A stretch of DNA of 64,000 bases from Elusimicrobiota bacterium (GTDB lineage: Bacteria > Elusimicrobiota > Elusimicrobia > UBA1565 > UBA9628). The DNA lies in NCBI GenBank assembly GCA_016194705.1, contig JACQAZ010000004.1:62001-126000 (forward strand), given 5' to 3'. Below are positions 9,021-15,996 of the stretch, in pieces; within the stretch, counting starts at the first letter, position 1, and the number at the start of each line of letters is the position of its first letter. The position numbers were made by a program, and so were the translations under genes. The notes below the pieces were generated by a model, which saw only the letters and a program-made list of their open reading frames with translations, searched no databases and had not been told where the DNA came from.

Positions 9021-10373
9021 ATGACCGATCCCAAGCTGTCCGCGCTCTTGAAAAACATCCGCTCGGGCAAGATCCGCACGGTCGTTCTCGTGTTTCCCGA
9101 CATGCAAGGACGTTGGATGGGCAAGCGCGCCACGGGCAGGCACTTCGCCGAGACCGTCGCCAGCCACGGCACGCACGCCTGCGCGTACTTGCTGACCGTC
9201 GACATGGAGATGGATCCGGTGCCGGGCTACGACCTCACCTCGTGGTCGAAGGGCTATCAGGATTTCCACATGGTGCCCGACCAGGGCGCGATCTGGTATC
9301 CGGCCTGGGCGCCGGGGGCGGCTCTGGTCGTCTGCGATGTGCTGGGCATGGACGACAAGCCCATCGAGGTGGCGCCTCGTCAGATCCTCAAAAACCAGCT
9401 CGCGAGGGCCGCCGCCAAAGGCTTCAGCGTCAAGATGGCCTCGGAGCTTGAGTTCTATCTATTCCGCGAGACCTACGAGTCGGCGCAGAAGAAGGGCTAC
9501 CACAACCTCGAGCACTACGGCTCGTACATCGAAGACTATCACATCCTGCAAGGCGCGAAGGAAGAGTTCGTCGTCGGAGAGATCCGCAACTTGATGGAGA
9601 AGACGGGGATTCCCGTCGAGACCTCTAAGGGAGAGTGGGGGCCGGGGCAGCACGAAATTAATCTGGGATATTCCGATGCGCTGCGGATGGCCGACTGGCA
9701 CACGATCTACAAGCACGGCGCCAAGGTGATCGCGATCTCGAAGGGCGTCAGCATGACCTTCATGGCGAAGTTTGATTCAAGGCTGGCGGGCTCCTCGTGC
9801 CACCTGCACACGAGCCTTTGGGATAAATCAGGAAAGAAGCCGATGTTCTGGGAGGGGGGGAAGCCCTCGAAGAATTTCCGCTGGTTTTTAGGGGGACAGA
9901 TGGCGCTCGCGCGCGAGCTCGCCTTCTTCTTCGCGCCGACGGTCAACTCGTACAAGCGCTATCAGAGCTCGACCTTCGCGCCCACACGCATCGCCTGGGC
10001 GCACGACAACAGGACCTGCGGGTTCCGCGTCGTCGGCGAAGGGGGGGGCTTTCGGATCGAGAACCGCCTGCCCGGGGCCGACGCCAATCCGTACCTCGCG
10101 TTCGCGGCGACGATCGGAGCGGGTTTGTACGGAATACAGCACAAGATCGAGCCGCCCGCCGAGCTGCACGGCAACGCCTATGAGTCCAATGTGGCGCCCG
10201 TGCCCAAGACCCTGTACGAGGCCATCGCGCTCCTCGAGAAGTCGAAAGCCGCTCGCGAGATCTTCGGCGAGACCGTTTTTAAGCATTATCTCCACACGGC
10301 CAGGGCCGAGCAGGCCGCTTATGACCGGGCCGTCACTTGCTGGGAGCGCGAGAGGAACTTCGAGCGCATCTGA
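9021..10373 (+). CDS. Glutamine synthetase family protein, gamma-glutamylpolyamine synthetase (PuuA)-like
   Basis: 450 residues. It has the glutamine-synthetase beta-grasp N-terminus (VVLVFPDMQGRWMGKRATG) and catalytic domain: metal-ligand region ASELEFYLF, GPGQHEINLGYSDALRMADW, then SSCHLHTSLW and the adenine/glutamate segment FRIENRLPGADANPYLA. The shortened architecture and 'DMQGR…GKR' opening resemble PuuA/GlnT-type ligases that glutamylate amines rather than ammonia; this is family inference. A RidA gene overlaps its stop, fitting amine catabolism. The true substrate is unknown. Confidence 0.85.
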   Translation: MTDPKLSALLKNIRSGKIRTVVLVFPDMQGRWMGKRATGRHFAETVASHGTHACAYLLTVDMEMDPVPGYDLTSWSKGYQDFHMVPDQGAIWYPAWAPGAALVVCDVLGMDDKPIEVAPRQILKNQLARAAAKGFSVKMASELEFYLFRETYESAQKKGYHNLEHYGSYIEDYHILQGAKEEFVVGEIRNLMEKTGIPVETSKGEWGPGQHEINLGYSDALRMADWHTIYKHGAKVIAISKGVSMTFMAKFDSRLAGSSCHLHTSLWDKSGKKPMFWEGGKPSKNFRWFLGGQMALARELAFFFAPTVNSYKRYQSSTFAPTRIAWAHDNRTCGFRVVGEGGGFRIENRLPGADANPYLAFAATIGAGLYGIQHKIEPPAELHGNAYESNVAPVPKTLYEAIALLEKSKAAREIFGETVFKHYLHTARAEQAAYDRAVTCWERERNFERI

Positions 10374-10768
10374 TGCGCCGCAACATCCCGGGCGGCGCGC
10401 CGTGGGAGCCCGTCGTCGGCTATTCGCGCGCCGTGCGCGTCGGAAACCATATCTGGGTCGCGGGCACCACCGGCATCGACCTCTCGGGCAAAGTCGTTGC
10501 GGGCGGCGCGTACGCCCAGACCAAGCGCGCGATCCAAAACATCGAGACGGCGCTCAAGAAGGCCGGGGCGGGCCTCAAAGACGTCGTGCAGACGCGCCTC
10601 TACACGACCGACATCTCTCTTTGGAAGCAGATCGGTCGCGCCCACGGCGAGGCCTTCCGCGACATACGGCCCGCCTGCGCGATGCTTGGCATCAAGAGCC
10701 TCATCGATCGCAAGATGGTCGTTGAGATCGAGGCCGTGGCCTGCCTTGGCGGCAAGAGGACCGGGTGA
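10373..10768 (+). CDS. RidA/YjgF-family protein
   Basis: 131 residues from the ATG at 10373, which shares one base with the upstream stop. Family features are visible: an N-terminal PWEPVVGYSRAVRVGNHIWVAGTTG strand pair (VAGTTG is the hallmark), a central QTKRAIQNIETALKKAG helix, and the C-terminal VEIEAVACL strand. RidA proteins hydrolyse reactive enamine/imine intermediates; the canonical catalytic Arg position is replaced by a segment ending TRLYTTD…AHGEAF, so deaminase activity should not be assumed. Coupled to the PuuA-like ligase. Confidence 0.88.
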   Translation: MRRNIPGGAPWEPVVGYSRAVRVGNHIWVAGTTGIDLSGKVVAGGAYAQTKRAIQNIETALKKAGAGLKDVVQTRLYTTDISLWKQIGRAHGEAFRDIRPACAMLGIKSLIDRKMVVEIEAVACLGGKRTG

Positions 10769-11115
10769 GAAAGCTCCTCCTGTCGTCGCTGCTCGTCCTG
10801 GCGCTCTGTCCCGCCGGAGGCTTTGCGGCCGGCGCGAGCACGGCCGAGAGGCCGGCGGCCCAGGCGAAGACCCATCTGCGATTTACGAAGCACGCCTTAG
10901 CGCGCATGCAGGGGAGGGGGGTCACAGAAGAGCAGGTCCGCAAGATCGTCGCCACAGAGGCGCCCTTCCAGTATTTCCATCAGGGGCGTTGGAAAACGGG
11001 CTATTACGAGCCCAAGACATCGGTGTTCGTGGCGACCAACGAGGGCGTGATCATCACGGTGATCACCGGCGCGACGCCGAAGTACATTGGGGACCTGAAG
11101 CGAAAGCGGCCCTAG
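10765..11115 (+). CDS. Exported DUF4258-like protein
   Basis: 116 residues starting with GTG that overlaps the upstream stop as GTGA. Residues 1-22 form a signal peptide (LLLSSLLVLALCPAGGFAAG). The mature part matches the DUF4258 pattern: FTKHALARMQGRGVTEEQVRKIV followed by beta strands (VFVATNEGVIITVITG). Cytoplasmic DUF4258 proteins resemble small RNase-type toxins, but here the protein is probably exported, so its role is unclear. It overlaps the convergent nucleotidyltransferase gene by 4 bases. Confidence 0.75.
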   Translation: MRKLLLSSLLVLALCPAGGFAAGASTAERPAAQAKTHLRFTKHALARMQGRGVTEEQVRKIVATEAPFQYFHQGRWKTGYYEPKTSVFVATNEGVIITVITGATPKYIGDLKRKRP

Positions 11116-11627
11116 GACTTCGGCTGGCGCTTGCCGATTTTGGCGCCGTAAAGCTGAAGGAAATCCAAATCCTTTTTGCGTCCGGCGCTGCGTTTGGCGT
11201 CGAGGATATCTTTAATGTCCGCGCAAGGCACGCGGACCCCGGCCACGCTGAAGACGCGGAGGCGTTTCTTGAGGTCGGCAAAATCAGCCCCTTTGATCTC
11301 GAGAACGACGTCTATAGGCATCTCTCCCGGCTTGACCGCCGTGACCATCCCATGGTGCTCGACGATGCGTCGGCAGATGAAGAGATCGGGCTTTCCCAGC
11401 GGCTCTCCCATCGCCACAAGGCTCCTGCCGTCTTGGAGCAACGCCTTGAGGGCGCGCCGAAGATTCTCCGGATCGCGGCGCAAGAGGATGTCGCAGTCCA
11501 GCGTCGAGTACACGGAGGACGGATCCTTGGCGTAATGATTGACCGCCATGACGCCGATCATGACGTAATCGACCCGCGCGGCATTCAAACGCGCTAGAGC
11601 GCGGACCAGGGGAGGCTTGGGCTTCAA
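11112..11627 (-). CDS. Small nucleotidyltransferase-fold protein (AbiEii/MenA-like)
   Basis: 171 residues from a TTG at 11627 that overlaps the stop of a 47-residue ORF as TTGA; the frame is open further upstream but only out of register with any good start. Polymerase-beta-like features: YVMIGVMAVNHY in place of the usual GG/GS loop, the metal pair in TLDCDILL, a third carboxylate in PIDVVLEI, and a C-terminal RKKDLDFLQLY helix common in this group. Relatives include toxin NTases, but the altered glycine loop makes activity uncertain. Confidence 0.72.
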   Translation of the reverse strand: MKPKPPLVRALARLNAARVDYVMIGVMAVNHYAKDPSSVYSTLDCDILLRRDPENLRRALKALLQDGRSLVAMGEPLGKPDLFICRRIVEHHGMVTAVKPGEMPIDVVLEIKGADFADLKKRLRVFSVAGVRVPCADIKDILDAKRSAGRKKDLDFLQLYGAKIGKRQPKS

Positions 11628-11767
11628 TGTCGGATGGCCCTTATGTAGGAGTGATATGAGTCCAGCGCGGTGTGGACAAAGGTCTTGTCGGTGCCCGGGC
11701 GGTTCCAAGGCCGGCGGCGGATGCGGCGGGCCAGGGCGGCGAAGCTGCGCGTGAGTCGGCGGGCCAT
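11624..11767 (-). CDS. Small basic ORF (47 residues) coupled to the nucleotidyltransferase
   Basis: The ORF begins with ATG at 11767, directly downstream of a TATAAT box, and ends in a TGA overlapping the next gene's TTG. The product is very basic at the start (MARRLTRSFAALARRIRRR) and then polar. I recognise no domain. The promoter placement and TTGA coupling are the evidence that it is translated; it could be a leader peptide, an antitoxin-like partner or a spurious frame. Confidence 0.4.
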   Translation of the reverse strand: MARRLTRSFAALARRIRRRPWNRPGTDKTFVHTALDSYHSYIRAIRH

Positions 11768-11773
11768 GCCCCT

Positions 11774-11779
11774 ATTATA
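11774..11779 (-). promoter_or_regulatory. TATAAT -10 box upstream of the small ORF
   Basis: A perfect minus-strand TATAAT (11779-11774) lies 7 bases before the ATG at 11767, predicting a leaderless transcript. The -35 region (around 11797-11803) is poor, so the call rests on the -10 and its spacing. Confidence 0.4.
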
Positions 11780-11852
11780 AGGGAAAAGCCGGGCTTGCGC
11801 CAGATGTGTTAGGCCGACCGCCCTGGACGGCCTATCACGGAAAGCCTTCCTC

Positions 11853-11881
11853 TTGATTTAACTCGGTTTTCACATTACAAT
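11853..11881 (+). promoter_or_regulatory. Predicted Pc-like promoter reading into the cassette array
   Basis: TTGATT (11853-11858), 17-base spacer, TACAAT (11876-11881) on the plus strand. These are the same two hexamers and spacing as the metH promoter of this window. The start would be near 11888, about 45 bases before the first cassette boundary GTTAGGT, matching the role of an integron Pc promoter. Confidence 0.55.
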
Positions 11882-11932
11882 TCGGAAGACGGCCACAATT
11901 CGACCGTGATAGACAGGTCCGTCTAATAAGAA

Positions 11933-11939
11933 GTTAGGT
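11933..11939 (+). other. Left boundary of the cassette array (GTTAGGT core site, attI-like position)
   Basis: GTTAGGT fits the GTTRRRY core at which integron cassettes join (cut after the first G). It precedes the first ORF and follows the Pc-like promoter. The upstream 50 bases do not fold as an attC, so this would be the attI position; no integrase gene lies beside it, so the label is positional only. Confidence 0.45.
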
Positions 11940-11959
11940 GTCCCCGTAGCATCGAAAGT

Positions 11960-12520
11960 ATGATCGACCAAAGGACGGCAATAGCGATTGCACTGGTTGC
12001 TTTGACCAGCGTCGCTTGCCGTCAGGATCCAAATAATTTCGCGCTGAATCAGAAGGTGGCTCACGGCAACTTTTCTCTAATGATTCCGGCACAATGGGAT
12101 GCCCGTGATATTCCAAAGGATTCACCGACCAAGGATGAGCCTGGCATGCTAGATATTGATAATTATCGTTGGGCCGATTCGAGGAGACCCAATGGCGGGA
12201 GAGAATCGTTCAATGTTCGCGACATGGGCGCGATAAGTATAAGCGAAGCAGTTCGGCAGTTCCACGGGAAGACCACAGTTCAAGTCAATCTTGAGAAGGT
12301 CCGGCTCCCTTCAGGGATTGAGGCAGAAACATCAACCCATCAAATGTTCGGGCATGTCTTGGGGCCCTTTCGGGACTACTATATCCCGGCCGGCAATGGG
12401 CACGTTTATCTTGCGTTGGGAGTGGGAGACACGCCTGAATCGCGTCACCAAGCTGAAAGGATTTTCGCTACACTTACGATAACGGATGCAAAGACCGTCG
12501 GAACAGGGACACCTAACTAA
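11960..12520 (+). CDS. Cassette-encoded lipoprotein of unknown function
   Basis: 186 residues. The N-terminus (AIAIALVALTSVAC) is a lipoprotein signal with the lipobox cysteine at about residue 20, so the protein should be membrane-anchored. The rest, beginning 'GNFSLMIPAQWDARD', resembles small PsbP-like/DUF-type envelope proteins that share an 'F.l.iP..W' opening, but I cannot name a family. The stop codon (12518-12520) falls inside attC1, as in many cassettes. First gene after the Pc-like promoter. Confidence 0.75.
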   Translation: MIDQRTAIAIALVALTSVACRQDPNNFALNQKVAHGNFSLMIPAQWDARDIPKDSPTKDEPGMLDIDNYRWADSRRPNGGRESFNVRDMGAISISEAVRQFHGKTTVQVNLEKVRLPSGIEAETSTHQMFGHVLGPFRDYYIPAGNGHVYLALGVGDTPESRHQAERIFATLTITDAKTVGTGTPN

Positions 12521-12589
12521 CCGGTTGTGCCGCCCGCTTTGCTTAAATGAAAGTCGCCGTGGCGCGTCGGCACACCGGAGGCGTTAGGC
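12511..12589 (+). other. attC1 recombination site
   Basis: R'' box ACCTAAC (12511-12517), inner arms GGTTGTGCCG and CGGCACACC that pair with one bulged base, and R' box GTTAGGC (12583-12589); predicted crossover after G12583. 79 bases, within the usual attC size range. Confidence 0.78.
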
Positions 12590-12611
12590 GTATTCAGAAG
12601 GATTACATAAC

Positions 12612-13016
12612 ATGACCTCCGGATTTTTAGAAGTGCGGGATAAAATTGGAGAACCCTTTTGGTTTGGAGCCTCGCTGGCTTTCCCGCTTGCAATCCTTAG
12701 CGTCCCCGCAGTGGCCTATGCAGGAATGGCATTGGCCAACAGCTTTTGGAAACTGCACCACGGGGGCAACGACGCTCCAGGCATCGTTGAATTAGGCTTT
12801 GGCCTTTTACACGGAATCGTTTTTGGGATCGCATTCTCTGTAGCCATCGGAGGAATAATCATTGATGTTTTATGGAGGATCTTCAGTAGGTACGAGAGCA
12901 CACGGAGCCTAATCTCGCGTGCGGCACCAGTGTCATTCATGAAGCTGTGGTTGGTTTCCGAAGTTCTATATTGCCTTTCATGTGCATGGGTGTTTGCTCT
13001 CAAAACTGGAGTTTGA
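12612..13016 (+). CDS. Cassette-encoded small membrane protein
   Basis: 134 residues, with three to four predicted membrane helices (about 20-42, 62-88, 112-130). An AGAAGGA ribosome-binding site lies 11 bases before the ATG. No family recognised. It is the only ORF of cassette 2, between attC1 and the truncated attC2. Base composition is well below that of the flanking chromosome, consistent with recent acquisition. Confidence 0.7.
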   Translation: MTSGFLEVRDKIGEPFWFGASLAFPLAILSVPAVAYAGMALANSFWKLHHGGNDAPGIVELGFGLLHGIVFGIAFSVAIGGIIIDVLWRIFSRYESTRSLISRAAPVSFMKLWLVSEVLYCLSCAWVFALKTGV

Positions 13017-13066
13017 TTGGGGTGCTTGGGGCTGCTTATTTTGCAGGAATATCAAGAATGTGAAAC

Positions 13067-13139
13067 GCCTAACCATGCGGTTGTGCCGCCCGCTTTGCTC
13101 TAATATTGGCCGCCGTGACGCGGCGGCACACCGTATGCG
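13067..13139 (+). other. attC2, truncated at its crossover point by an IS110 fragment
   Basis: R'' GCCTAAC (13067-13073) and the full left and right arms (TTGTGCCGCCCGC … GGCGGCACACC) are present and closely match attC1. The expected R' box is missing. Alignment to attC1 puts G13139 at the crossover base; instead of TTAGGC the sequence continues as GCACCAG, which is transposase-coding DNA. Confidence 0.75.
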
Positions 13140-13926
13140 GCACCAGACCCACGAAGGCCATCAAGCTGCGCGGGTCGTCGAAGCGAGAGAGATCACCAAG
13201 TTCGGAGGTAATGGATGCGGCGGCGATCAGCGAAACCCCGCGAAGCGCTTGCAGCGCTTCGACGACGGGCGCCATGCGCCACGTCGTCGCGGCCTGCTTG
13301 AGCTGGTCCGTGATCCGCTCGATGCGCTGAGCGCCTTCCTCGACCGCGTGCACGTATTCCTGGAACACGATTTGCTGAGCGGGCAGCGGCATGGCCACTC
13401 GGCCAAGCCAGCGCTGATGAGCCTTCGTCCACGTCCTCGTGCCCGCATAGCGGATGTTCTGGCGCAGGAGCAGAGCCGCCAACTGCTGTCGGGCACGCTT
13501 GCTGGCGAGCACAACGTCTTCTCGGGACCGGGACAGATCCCTGACCGCTTCATCCTCGGGCCCAGGCACGAAGACCGCCCTGAGCTCGCCGGCGCGGTGC
13601 AGACGCGCAAGGTTCACAGCGTCGCGCCGGTCCGTCTTGATCCGGTCCCCGCTGCGCTTCGGGATCATGCTCGGCGCCACGACGGAGCAATCGATCCCCT
13701 TCTTCTTCAGATGCCGATAAAGCGCGTAGCCGCACGGACCAGCCTCGTAAACGATATTCAACTTGCCCGGCTGAACGCCCAGCCTGCGAATTGCCTTATC
13801 GACAGCTTCGAGATCTCCTGCTATCCTTCCATAGGAGCGGACCTCGCCGAGGCCCCCAGGGGCCAACGCGATGTCGATCGACTCTTTATGAACATCAAGA
13901 CCTACGAACATGGTAGACTCTTGCAT
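13069..13926 (-). pseudogene. Truncated IS110-family transposase (DEDD)
   Basis: The ATG at 13926 has an AAAGGAGG ribosome-binding site. About 263 native residues follow. The RuvC-like DEDD domain shows D11 (VGLDVHKES), E61 (VYEAGPCG) and D99/D102 (KTDRRDA), then a coiled coil and the Transposase_20 opening (LRGVSLIAAASITSELGD … MAFVGLVP). Family members continue from GLVP into the serine-containing SSG…K.GN segment. Here the frame instead runs antisense through attC2 for 22 residues to a TAG at 13069. The catalytic serine domain is lost, so the protein should be inactive. Confidence 0.85.
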
Positions 13927-14090
13927 AGCTCGCCTCCTTTGTGTGGCTCTGTGATGGTTCACGCTATCATAACCCACGGTTCAAAGGACGGCGAGCTTCC
14001 GCTTTCAGTCAACCATTGTGTCTAGACGGCCAATATGAGAACAGCGTCCGGCGTGAACGGCTCTAACGGAGTCAGAGGAACGCCAATGAA
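13139..14090 (-). mobile_element. Remnant of an IS110-family insertion sequence (right boundary approximate)
   Basis: Contains the 5' three-quarters of the transposase and its upstream non-coding end; the 3' end of the element is missing at attC2. IS110-family elements generate no clear target duplication and carry a bridge RNA in a non-coding end, so the boundary at higher coordinates cannot be fixed by eye. Members of the related IS1111-attC group are known to target integron attC sites, which fits this location. The element is oriented against the cassettes. Confidence 0.65.
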
Positions 14091-14193
14091 AACCGTTTAT
14101 CTTCTCCAGCACTAGTATGAGCTGGAGGATCATGATGAGACAAAGGACATTGGTATCTTTTCCACAAAACAAAAGGCGAGACAAGGAGGGAAA
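13927..14193. other. Non-coding stretch between the IS110 transposase and the next cassette gene
   Basis: No ORF. It should hold the upstream end of the IS110 element. Two hairpins are visible: GGCGT/ACGCC arms (14050-14054 and 14080-14084) and CTCCAGC/GCTGGAG (14104-14110 and 14121-14127). The first could belong to a bridge-RNA-like transcript. I could not identify a cassette start (GTTRRRY) here. Confidence 0.5.
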
Positions 14194-14718
14194 ATGGCGG
14201 AACGTGTAGACCCCAAGATCAGCCGCTTCAAACTCAAAATTAATGACAAGCAGTTCGATTATTCCGCGCGGGACGGGTGGATTGCACTCATAAAAGAATT
14301 ATTGGCCCAACGCATTGTAGCAGGCACCGGCCAAAAAGGAATCGACATCTATGCTTTCCAAGACGACCCTCAGACGAATGCTGAGGACGGATTACCGGAG
14401 AATGTCCTCTTCTTGTCATTAATTGATGGTTGGGGAATCAAATATAGGGACGCCGCCGGTGTTTTTGAACATTATCCAGATGCCCTTGGCGAGTCGGATA
14501 TCCTAGGTCTGATTGACCTTTATTCGAGTTCCAGCGATACGTTCAAGAGCAAATACCCTTGGAAGAAGACGAGTCGATTAGGCTTTGGCCTTTCAAGAAT
14601 CGAAGTCATAATATGGAGCCTCATAGCCTTTGCAGTTATTGGCTCCACTGTCGCATATAAACTTAACAAGCCCGGTATCTTGGATTTTGTCCGTGATTCC
14701 ATTAAGCATCTGTTTTAA
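14194..14718 (+). CDS. Cassette-encoded protein with C-terminal membrane anchor, function unknown
   Basis: 174 residues. An AAGGAGGG ribosome-binding site precedes the ATG. Residues 1-125 are soluble and polar (KISRFKLKINDKQFDYSARDGW…), and about 135-155 form a single hydrophobic helix (VIIWSLIAFAVIGSTVAYKL), giving a tail-anchored or C-terminally anchored layout. No family recognised. It is followed 136 bases later by attC3. Confidence 0.7.
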   Translation: MAERVDPKISRFKLKINDKQFDYSARDGWIALIKELLAQRIVAGTGQKGIDIYAFQDDPQTNAEDGLPENVLFLSLIDGWGIKYRDAAGVFEHYPDALGESDILGLIDLYSSSSDTFKSKYPWKKTSRLGFGLSRIEVIIWSLIAFAVIGSTVAYKLNKPGILDFVRDSIKHLF

Positions 14719-14853
14719 GCCCTTTGGAAACCTTAATCATGATTATCGGGCGAAGCGTCAATATGGGTGCCTTGGCTAGCGAAGATTTACGAATTTTTCG
14801 AGGCAGGATTCAATGAACAAATACCGGCCGTTATTCGCGGCGATGAATGAGCC

Positions 14854-14931
14854 GTCTAACACCGCGTTAAGCGGCCGCGCGCTGTTCAGCGGAGCGCCTG
14901 ATAGCGCGCGCCGCTTACGCACTCGTTAGCC
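14854..14931 (+). other. attC3 recombination site
   Basis: R'' GTCTAAC (14854-14860) and R' GTTAGCC (14925-14931) bracket long arms: GTTAAGCGGCCGCGCGCT pairs with AGCGCGCGCCGCTTACGC, leaving one unpaired base. The arm sequence differs from attC1/2/6. The 135 bases between the preceding gene and this site contain no ORF of note. Confidence 0.72.
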
Positions 14932-15188
14932 TGCGGATTCTGAAGATCATGCGAGACCGAAACGGAAAGGGTTACGGCGGAACGGCGAACGGCGGTTCTC
15001 AAAGCAGGCGTTTCGGGAAGTCGGGCATTTTATGCTAGAACGGGAAACGGCGAACGGTGACGGCAGAAAATACGAAAGCGCTTTCGCATTTTTGAAAACG
15101 GCTTCAGGCACCACACTGCAGGCAACATCGGGTACAGCTGCCCGCACTTCGCCAGCCGCGCGAGCGAGAGCGGCAGCTGACCCATGCG
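14926..15188 (+). other. Cassette without a recognisable gene
   Basis: The segment between the crossover points of attC3 and attC4 is about 263 bases. Short frames exist on both strands but have no ribosome-binding site and cross the attC boundaries, so I do not call a gene. It contains a GGCGAACGGCGG / GGCGAACGGTGACGG-type imperfect repeat (about 14980-15064). Such ORF-less cassettes are known in integrons and may carry promoters or small RNAs. Confidence 0.45.
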
Positions 15189-15194
15189 TTATGC
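15120..15194 (+). other. attC4 recombination site (weaker)
   Basis: Arms CAGCTGCC (15135-15142) and GGCAGCTG (15172-15179) are perfect complements, with GGGT/ACCC pairing outside them. The R' box is GTTATGC (15188-15194). The R'' side (AGGCAAC) keeps only the AAC, so this site is less certain than the others. Confidence 0.55.
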
Positions 15195-15237
15195 CCACAT
15201 TTAAGAATCTCATCTTCGAACCCTCAATGGAGGCCAA

Positions 15238-15963
15238 ATGAAGTTGAAGGAACACATCCCCACCGCGGTTGGACTCTCCCTCTCAGGATTCTCGCTTTGG
15301 CTTGGGACATATGACCCGCTATGGGGACTTGTTGGAGTCCAGGATGCCAACATACGATCAGGACTCACAATGTCGACCTCCCTTATCTGCCTCCTCCTCG
15401 GTTACGGTATTTCGCTTTCTCAATCTCATGACAACTTCATTACAATGGCCGGATCCCTCATAGTTAATTCGATGGCTCAGGCCGCTCGGATTACAGGAAT
15501 GCGAGTATTGAGTTGCGAGGACGCGATGAATGAACTCGTGGGCTATATCCGGCAGGCTAAACATGTTCACAATACGAGAGTCGTCATATCTTCAGGGGGT
15601 GGAAACTACTCGACTAGTGGCGGCAAGAATTTTGAGCGGGCACTTAAGGCAGCGGTGCGCAGTGGATTACACTTGCGGGAGGTCGTAAGTTCTGGATGGA
15701 AGCAGCATGCGCATGCAATGGCGACCGAGCTTAATCCGACGAGCGGCAACTACGCGGCGAAGTGCATTGACCCCGGAACCGCGCCTTTTTTGAATTTCAT
15801 AGCCATCGAAATGCCAAGCGGCGAACGATTTGTCTATTTCGGATGGATCATGTCGGAAGGACTGGGTTTCGAACAGAATTGTTTCACAACATCAGAACCC
15901 CGCATCGTTCAGTACTTTACGAGTTGGCACGCGGACCTATACAGGCGCGGTGGGGACATTTAG
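15238..15963 (+). CDS. Two-helix membrane protein with PLD/TrmB-C-like soluble domain (cassette 5, gene 1)
   Basis: 241 residues; GGAGG precedes the ATG. Two hydrophobic segments (about 10-32 and 43-60) are followed by a cytoplasmic or periplasmic domain. That domain opens with TRVVISSGGGNYSTSGGKNFERAL and ends FVYFGWIMSEGLGFEQ…SEPRIVQYFTSWHADLYRRG. The closing pattern (strand, 'fgW', then 's.~p.iv..f...w..L') resembles the inactive phospholipase-D-like fold of TrmB-type sensors; this is a weak visual match and no HKD motif is seen. First gene of a three-gene operon; a membrane effector or sensor role is inference. Confidence 0.68.
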   Translation: MKLKEHIPTAVGLSLSGFSLWLGTYDPLWGLVGVQDANIRSGLTMSTSLICLLLGYGISLSQSHDNFITMAGSLIVNSMAQAARITGMRVLSCEDAMNELVGYIRQAKHVHNTRVVISSGGGNYSTSGGKNFERALKAAVRSGLHLREVVSSGWKQHAHAMATELNPTSGNYAAKCIDPGTAPFLNFIAIEMPSGERFVYFGWIMSEGLGFEQNCFTTSEPRIVQYFTSWHADLYRRGGDI

Positions 15964-15996
15964 ATTCGGCACCCGAATCCATCACATGCGGGACCA

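Noticed and set aside
11806..11845. GTGTTAGGC…GACGGCC as an additional attC or attI core left of the array
   Set aside because: No matching R'' arm or paired stem could be found, and the sequence is high-GC chromosomal in character.
13069..13926. The recombinase in the array as an integron integrase
   Set aside because: It has the DEDD/Transposase_20 pattern of IS110 elements, not the R-H-R-Y residues of a tyrosine recombinase.
15032..15241. 69-codon frame in the ORF-less cassette
   Set aside because: It crosses attC4 into the next cassette, lacks a ribosome-binding site and shows no coding-like pattern.
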